Origin: Sediminicola sp047612485
Lineage (GTDB): Bacteria; Bacteroidota; Bacteroidia; Flavobacteriales; Flavobacteriaceae
Direction: 5' to 3'
Length of the DNA stretch: 64,000 nucleotides
Assembly: GCA_047612485.1 (NCBI GenBank)
Contig: JBLGAT010000003.1
Coordinates: 1-64,000, forward strand
The position numbers and the translations under genes are program-made. Below, one piece after another: positions 59,293 through 64,000 of this stretch; position 1 is the first letter of the stretch; each line of letters starts with the position of its first letter. Under the pieces are notes generated by a model that was given only the letters and a program-made list of their open reading frames with translations, was not told the origin of the DNA and made no database searches.

Positions 59293-60237
59293 TTATTTGT
59301 TGTTTTCAACAAAAGTTTTGAAACTTGCCTTTTGCTTTATATATAATTCGGAAGGCAATGGAATATATCCCACGTCTGTAGCCAGTTCACCTGCATTTTC
59401 CAGATAGTAGTTCACAAACTCCACTACTTCAGTGGATTTAACCGAAGTACTGTTCACATAAATAAATAAAGGTCTGGATAGTGGACTGTAAGTACCGTTC
59501 TTTACGGTTTCCAAAGAAGGTTTAACTACCTCTGTACCATTATTCACCCCGATAAGTGTTAACTTATCTTTGTTTTCTGAATAGTATGCCAGTCCGAAAA
59601 ACCCTAAAGAGAATTTATCACCCGCAATTCCCTGAACCAAGACATGGTCATCCTCACTGGCAGTAAAATCACCTCTACTGGAACCACTTTTACCTACAAC
59701 GGCTTCTGTAAAATAATCGTAGGTACCAGAAGCAACTCCAGGACCGTATAAATGGATTTCTTCGTTAGGCCATTCTGGACGGATCTGATTCCATTTCATA
59801 ATAGTACCCTGTGCGGCAGGCTCCCATATTTTCTTTAATTCTTCTACGGTAAAACTATCTACCCAAGTGTTCTCTGGATGAACTAAAACCGCTAAACCAT
59901 CATAGGCAACTTCCAACTCAATATAGTTGATGTTGTTTTCCTCACAAATGGCTTTTTCTTGATCCTTGATGGGACGGGAAGCATTAGAAATGTTGGTTTC
60001 TCCTCTAGAAAATTTGTTGAAACCACCACCGGTTCCTGAAACCCCAATGGTAACTTTTACATCTGGCTGTACGCTCCTGAATTCTTCAGCAACAGCTTCT
60101 GTAATAGGAAATACGGTACTGGAACCATCTACCTTGATTGTCCCCGATAATAAGGCGGCGCCGTCTTTTTTTTCCTTTTTTTCACCGCAAGCAGCCAATG
60201 TTAAGGCCAAGGATAGTAAGCATAGAATTTTTTTCAT
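59293..60237 (-). CDS. pstS: Phosphate-binding lipoprotein PstS
   Basis: 314 residues from the ATG at 60237. Lipobox LAACG with C17. The phosphate-binding loops are DGSSTVFPI, GVSGTGGGFNKF and SGTYDYF. High-affinity periplasmic binding protein for PstCAB. Preceded by a GGTTAA direct repeat that may be a Pho box. Confidence 0.95.
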   Translation of the reverse strand: MKKILCLLSLALTLAACGEKKEKKDGAALLSGTIKVDGSSTVFPITEAVAEEFRSVQPDVKVTIGVSGTGGGFNKFSRGETNISNASRPIKDQEKAICEENNINYIELEVAYDGLAVLVHPENTWVDSFTVEELKKIWEPAAQGTIMKWNQIRPEWPNEEIHLYGPGVASGTYDYFTEAVVGKSGSSRGDFTASEDDHVLVQGIAGDKFSLGFFGLAYYSENKDKLTLIGVNNGTEVVKPSLETVKNGTYSPLSRPLFIYVNSTSVKSTEVVEFVNYYLENAGELATDVGYIPLPSELYIKQKASFKTFVENNK

Positions 60238-60289
60238 TTGAAACATACTTTTAAAAGTTGCTAAATTTATTAATTAAAAAAATAAGAGA

Positions 60290-60306
60290 GGTTAATTCAG
60301 GGTTAA
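60290..60306 (-). promoter_or_regulatory. Candidate Pho box upstream of pstS
   Basis: GGTTAA occurs at 60290-60295 and 60301-60306, a direct repeat with 11-bp period (minus strand TTAACC-N5-TTAACC). The geometry matches PhoB-type binding sites. It lies 53 bp before the pstS ATG. Confidence 0.45.
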
Positions 60307-60348
60307 GAATTGTTTTTCCAATGCCCCGAACCTCAATTTAATGAGGTC

Positions 60349-61554
60349 TTAAAAGTGAATGTCCATTTGAAGGCGGTACATTACTTCATCCGTTCCTCCG
60401 TTTAAGTTCAAATAGCTGATATCAGTTTGTACTTTTAATTTATGGCCAACAATATATTTGGACAATCCTATAGTATACTGGTCCTCTGGAGCTTTTCCAG
60501 TGATGTTTTCATCCAGTTTAATATTGGTGTAGCGGCCTGAGACTTCCCAGTTCTTTTTTAACATGTATCCCATTTGCAAGTTAAGACCATCCCCTACCTG
60601 TACTTCGTCTCCAGTTAAGCTTCCATCAGAATTTTTGGCCAATGGATCTTTGGCATCCCTATGGGCATATTCCCCCATAAAGGAGAAGCCGTTATATTTG
60701 AACATGGCGTCCACGAACAAGGTATTGATATTGGTCTCATAAAAACCAGTACCATTGTCAATTGTCATGTAGGAACCTTGGTTGCTTCTGTTTTTAACGG
60801 CATCTTGGTTGATGTCATAGGTAGCGGCGATCATCAACTTTGGACTCTCTTCCCTTTCTAAATCAGCACCGGTGTAGTCACCTTTAAATTCTCCGAATGG
60901 CAATAACTCCAAACGTGAAGTGTATTGATACCCTCCTAAATTATCTGTGGTTACATTTCTTCCTTCCCCCTGTGAGATGGCAAATTTTTCGCGCATCACA
61001 ACGTCACCGAATAGGTTAGTTTTATGCCTTAATTGGATTCCCATATCACGGTCTATATTAAATCTACCATTTAAAAGGGAACGATCTACCATTTGAAGAT
61101 TTCCAGATGATACAACACGCTCAATGTTACCAGGAAGTTTCGTCTGGCCGACCCATAGTTCAAAGTTTTCATAGAAATTCCACATTACGACGGCATCCAA
61201 AATATACCTTGGGGCATCACTTGTGAATTCTGAACCTCCGGAAATATCTCTATTGGATAATCCCAGTTCTAATTTATATTTTAGTTTAGGGGTATATGCA
61301 AAACCGTCAAATTTTAAACGGGCCCTTCTTACCAAATAATTGGATTCAGGATTTACAAGACCACCACCATCTTCTTTTTGCCAGGAAGCAACTCCTAAAA
61401 ATTGCATTCTGGCAGCAATTTTCATGGTAAAGGTACTATCCTTTCCTACTAAATTAAACAGTCCCTTTCCAAAAGCAGGAGCTTCTGTTACTTGGCCAAA
61501 ACTTGAAGTTATTGCCAGCAAGAACAATCCTGCTGTAAGAATTCTAATTTTCAT
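60349..61554 (-). CDS. Phosphate-selective porin (OprO/OprP family)
   Basis: 401 residues from the ATG at 61554. A signal peptide (1-20) precedes a beta-barrel sequence of alternating amphipathic strands ending in the outer-membrane-type LQMDIHF. Strands such as YLVRRARLKFDGFAYTPKL and YKLELGLSN are typical of PF07396. It admits phosphate across the outer membrane and heads the pst region, with pstS 111 bp downstream. Confidence 0.92.
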   Translation of the reverse strand: MKIRILTAGLFLLAITSSFGQVTEAPAFGKGLFNLVGKDSTFTMKIAARMQFLGVASWQKEDGGGLVNPESNYLVRRARLKFDGFAYTPKLKYKLELGLSNRDISGGSEFTSDAPRYILDAVVMWNFYENFELWVGQTKLPGNIERVVSSGNLQMVDRSLLNGRFNIDRDMGIQLRHKTNLFGDVVMREKFAISQGEGRNVTTDNLGGYQYTSRLELLPFGEFKGDYTGADLEREESPKLMIAATYDINQDAVKNRSNQGSYMTIDNGTGFYETNINTLFVDAMFKYNGFSFMGEYAHRDAKDPLAKNSDGSLTGDEVQVGDGLNLQMGYMLKKNWEVSGRYTNIKLDENITGKAPEDQYTIGLSKYIVGHKLKVQTDISYLNLNGGTDEVMYRLQMDIHF

Positions 61555-61590
61555 CGTTATTAGTTTTTGTCGCTGCAAATAACCAACCCC

Positions 61591-61637
61591 AATGTTAAGT
61601 TAACATTACCTTCAGATTAATTTTAAAACATATTTAA
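61591..61637 (-). promoter_or_regulatory. Palindrome and TTAA repeats upstream of the phosphate porin gene
   Basis: AATGTTAA-G-TTAACATT (61591-61607) is a perfect 8-bp-arm palindrome 36 bp before the ATG. TTAA or TTAC words also recur at 61595, 61606 and 61617, and again at 61623 and 61634, all at 11-bp steps. Candidate binding site for the phosphate regulator. Confidence 0.45.
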
Positions 61638-61660
61638 AGCCTTCTAAAATATAGAAATAA

Positions 61661-61683
61661 AGCTACCCTGGCCAAGGGTAGCT
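61661..61683. terminator. Orphan hairpin, terminator-like on the minus strand
   Basis: AGCTACCCT / AGGGTAGCT (9-bp perfect stem, 5-nt loop). On the minus strand it is followed by a T-rich stretch. No minus-strand gene lies immediately upstream, so it may end an unannotated small RNA or stop antisense transcription. Confidence 0.5.
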
Positions 61684-61782
61684 CGTCGATTTCTATAAAC
61701 AGTTGACAAAAACTAATCTATTATGAAATCCAAAGAATGTCTATAGACTTGGCCAAAATCGGACATTATCTCCAATTTGAAG

Positions 61783-61808
61783 TTAATTTTAGATTAAGGA
61801 ATTATTAA
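61783..61808. promoter_or_regulatory. Three TTAA repeats with exact 11-bp period
   Basis: TTAA starts at 61783, 61794 and 61805. It lies between the porin and dgt genes in a gene-free 373-bp region, about 230 bp from the porin start and 120 bp from dgt. Possibly an upstream Pho-type site. Confidence 0.35.
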
Positions 61809-61877
61809 GATTATAATCGTGATCTGTAGAATGGATTTATAATATATAGGGGAACATTGGTTTTAGATGGCGACAAT

Positions 61878-61909
61878 TTGGCAAGGAAATGCTTTAAAAT
61901 GTATCTTGC
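61878..61909 (+). promoter_or_regulatory. Candidate promoter of dgt
   Basis: TTG at 61878-61880 and TATCTTGC at 61902-61909 (one or two mismatches to TAnnTTTG) are separated by 21 bp and lie 18 bp before the ATG. Confidence 0.4.
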
Positions 61910-61927
61910 GACTTCAAATATTTAACT

Positions 61928-63277
61928 ATGAATTGGGAACAGTTGCTATCCCTTAGAAGACAAGGGGATACCCACAAAAGGTTACGAAAGGAGCAGGATG
62001 AGACCCGCTTGGGGTTTGAAGTGGATTATGACCGCATCATATTTTCGGCTGCCTTTAGGAGTCTTCAGGACAAAACACAGGTGATCCCGTTATCAAAAAC
62101 AGATTTCGTGCACACAAGGCTTACCCACAGTTTGGAGGTTTCCGTTGTTGGAAGAAGTTTAGGAAGGATTGCAGGAAAAAAAATATTGGAGAAACACCCA
62201 TATTTAAAGCAGGTACATGGGTATCATTTTAATGATTTTGGCGCTATAGTTGCAGCAGCGGCCCTTGCCCATGATATAGGAAACCCACCATTTGGACACA
62301 GCGGCGAAAAGGCCATCGGGGAATATTTCAAAACTGGGAATGGACAACACTATCGTACAAAATTGTCCGATAAGGAACATCAGGATATTATAGATTTTGA
62401 AGGCAACGCCAATGGGCTAAAGTTATTGACGGAAACTAGGGAAGGGGTGCAGGGAGGATTACGACTTAGTTATGCTACCCTTGGTGCCTTTATGAAATAC
62501 CCCAAAGAATCCTTGCCCAAAAAACCCACCGCGCATATTGCGGACAAGAAGTTTGGCTTTTTCCAGACGGAGCGACATTTCTTTGGGGAAGTAGCAAAAG
62601 AACTTGGGTTAAATGAAACCAGAAAGGGCGAGGACACCTCTTTTTCGAGACATCCCTTGACCTATTTGGTTGAAGCGGCAGATGACATCTGTTATACTAT
62701 TATTGATTTTGAGGATGGGATAAATCTAGGATTGATCCCTGAAGATTTTGCGTTGGAATATTTGATCAATTTGGTAAAGGATACGATCAATACCAAGAAA
62801 TATCACGAAATGGTCTATATGGAAGACCGACTTAGCTATTTACGTGCTTTGGCGATCAGCACCTTGATTACTGATGTGATCGATGTTTTTGTTGAAAATG
62901 AGGAAGCTATCCTAAACGGCACCTTTGGGGTATCATTATTGGATAAAAGTAAGTACAAGGCACAGATTTCCGATATCATACAACTAAGTGTTGAAAAGGT
63001 ATACCAATCACAGGAAGTTATAGAAAAGGAAATAGCAGGGTATAGGATTATATCTGATATCCTGGATGTATATACAAGCGCCTTGGTTAATGGAACAGAA
63101 GGAGGGAATGCTTCCAATTATGATAGGCTAGTGATAAAGACCTTACCTGCTTTTTACCAACGTACGGAAGACCTTTCTATTTATCAAATTCTCTTGAATA
63201 CCTGTTGTTATGTTGCCAGTCTATCCGATGGTGCCGCGGTACATATCCATAATAAAATAATGGGAAGGCAACTTTAA
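61928..63277 (+). CDS. dgt: Deoxyguanosinetriphosphate triphosphohydrolase (dGTPase)
   Basis: 449 residues. HD-domain metal ligands: H67 in LTHSLEV, H115-D116 in AHDIGNPPFGHSGE, and a later Asp in VEAADDICYTIID. The N-terminal KRLRKEQDETRLGFEVDYDR and FRSLQDKTQV motifs are characteristic. It cleaves dGTP to deoxyguanosine and triphosphate, adjusting the dNTP pool. Its last four bases overlap the end of the convergent DUF3078 gene. Confidence 0.94.
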   Translation: MNWEQLLSLRRQGDTHKRLRKEQDETRLGFEVDYDRIIFSAAFRSLQDKTQVIPLSKTDFVHTRLTHSLEVSVVGRSLGRIAGKKILEKHPYLKQVHGYHFNDFGAIVAAAALAHDIGNPPFGHSGEKAIGEYFKTGNGQHYRTKLSDKEHQDIIDFEGNANGLKLLTETREGVQGGLRLSYATLGAFMKYPKESLPKKPTAHIADKKFGFFQTERHFFGEVAKELGLNETRKGEDTSFSRHPLTYLVEAADDICYTIIDFEDGINLGLIPEDFALEYLINLVKDTINTKKYHEMVYMEDRLSYLRALAISTLITDVIDVFVENEEAILNGTFGVSLLDKSKYKAQISDIIQLSVEKVYQSQEVIEKEIAGYRIISDILDVYTSALVNGTEGGNASNYDRLVIKTLPAFYQRTEDLSIYQILLNTCCYVASLSDGAAVHIHNKIMGRQL

Positions 63278-64000
63278 AAGGCATAGGCAACACCAACGCC
63301 CAAAAGTTGCTTGAATTGTATCCTGGGTCCCCCGGAATCAACAATAGTACCATCCTCGGCCTGGATCTCTTCAAACTTAATATCATCATCATAGATGAGC
63401 TGGGTGCCTATGGTGGTCTCTATGTATTTATTGACTACCAGCTTTACATTGAGCTCCCAATCCACATCTATGTTCCCGAACCTTCGGAGATAGTCCGTAT
63501 AGAGATTTACCCTGTGATCTAAATACACATTGTCAAAAATTTGTTTCTGCCACGTATTGGTAATTAGGAAACCAAATTCCATGAATATATTATTACCGGG
63601 CGAGACCAAGTTCCCCTCGAGATCATAGACGGCTTTTTTTACCCCAAAAGCCCCTTGATTGGCCAAGGTCTGATCTTGTACAAAGGTAATTTTTTGCGTG
63701 ATCGGAGAAATATAAAGATTGAAATCTTTTCCCTCTGGGATGAACGAGGTACCCGCTCCCAAAAACAAATATCCAGGTGCCATAAATCTAGAAACAGGGG
63801 TTGTTCTGTCCGGATATTTATAACCATTTGAAAATTGGGTGTTAAAATTTGCCTTCACGGAATAGTACCAATTGCTGAGGGTGTCCCTTCTATAACCAAA
63901 AGTGGAACCCAATCGTATAAGGTCTTCCGTTTTCCTCATCTTACGTCCCTCTTGGGCATTGAGGCCATACCTAAACTCCAGATCATTGTCCCATTGAATG
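63274..64000 (-). CDS. DUF3078 family protein (partial, N-terminus beyond the window)
   Basis: The frame runs off the right edge; 241 C-terminal residues are present. The entry sequence WDNDLEFRYGLNAQEGRKM and RLGSTFGYRRDTLSNWYYS, alternating strands and the aromatic end LLGVGVAYAF indicate a beta-barrel-like outer-membrane protein of the DUF3078 group. An internal Met at 63939 is not the start, because the frame is open and protein-like upstream of it. Confidence 0.8.
   Translation of the reverse strand, partial: IQWDNDLEFRYGLNAQEGRKMRKTEDLIRLGSTFGYRRDTLSNWYYSVKANFNTQFSNGYKYPDRTTPVSRFMAPGYLFLGAGTSFIPEGKDFNLYISPITQKITFVQDQTLANQGAFGVKKAVYDLEGNLVSPGNNIFMEFGFLITNTWQKQIFDNVYLDHRVNLYTDYLRRFGNIDVDWELNVKLVVNKYIETTIGTQLIYDDDIKFEEIQAEDGTIVDSGGPRIQFKQLLGVGVAYAF

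Noticed and set aside
1..64000. CRISPR arrays, tRNA/rRNA genes, insertion sequences, prophage or defence islands
   Set aside because: No regularly spaced repeats, cloverleaf-like sequences, transposase or integrase motifs, or defence domains were seen while reading both strands.

Overview
The window is a stretch of chromosome from a member of the Bacteroidota, most likely a marine Flavobacteriaceae. The reasons are the moderate-to-low GC content, promoters with the family's -7 element TAnnTTTG, few Shine-Dalgarno sequences, and the protein set: Vps10/sortilin-type propellers, DUF1080, DUF6503 and DUF3078 proteins, TPR-linked LytS-type kinases, and a eukaryote-like class I ribonucleotide reductase. 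I see no rRNA, tRNA, transposase, integrase, phage gene or CRISPR array. It reads as vertically inherited core plus catabolic DNA.

Layout. 0-6 kb: minus-strand envelope genes (DUF1460 amidase-like protein, a 1172-residue TraB/GumN protein, an MscS channel). 6-20 kb: plus-strand ferrochelatase coupled to a MATE exporter, two tandem secreted Vps10-like propellers, HemJ, an NtrY-like kinase, a crotonase, an unknown secreted protein, and a 61-codon ORF that looks like an internally deleted radical SAM gene. 20-31 kb: exported Gfo/Idh/MocA oxidoreductase, HD phosphohydrolase and PlsC, bacilliredoxin, DnaJ/TerB, HupE/UreJ, dCMP deaminase, CtpA protease, MarC, DUF3109, and a LytS/LytTR two-component pair. 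31-36 kb: a gene-poor kilobase with an orphan terminator, then nrdB and nrdA.

36.5-46.4 kb is the most interesting block. A GMC flavoprotein with an iron-sulfur Cys motif and its Tat-exported small subunit are divergent from an isomerase/DinB/transporter/Gfo operon. A second isomerase/DUF1080/DUF1080 operon follows. Together they look like a periplasmic 3-keto-glycoside pathway: oxidise the sugar at C3, cleave the 3-keto-glycoside, import the product and reduce it. Both control regions carry inverted repeats.

46.7-53.4 kb: yicC-gmk-nadD, then secreted proteins including two paralogous PepSY-like proteins around a zinc metalloprotease. 53.5-61.6 kb: a complete phosphate acquisition locus (OprP-like porin, PstS, PstC, PstA, PstB, PhoU, PiT transporter with a PhoU-like tail), with 11-bp-periodic TTAA repeats that may be Pho boxes. 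61.9-64 kb: dGTPase and a truncated DUF3078 gene.

Several intergenic regions hold perfect palindromes next to TAnnTTTG promoters. The strongest is a 15-bp-arm repeat between marC and the DUF3109 gene.
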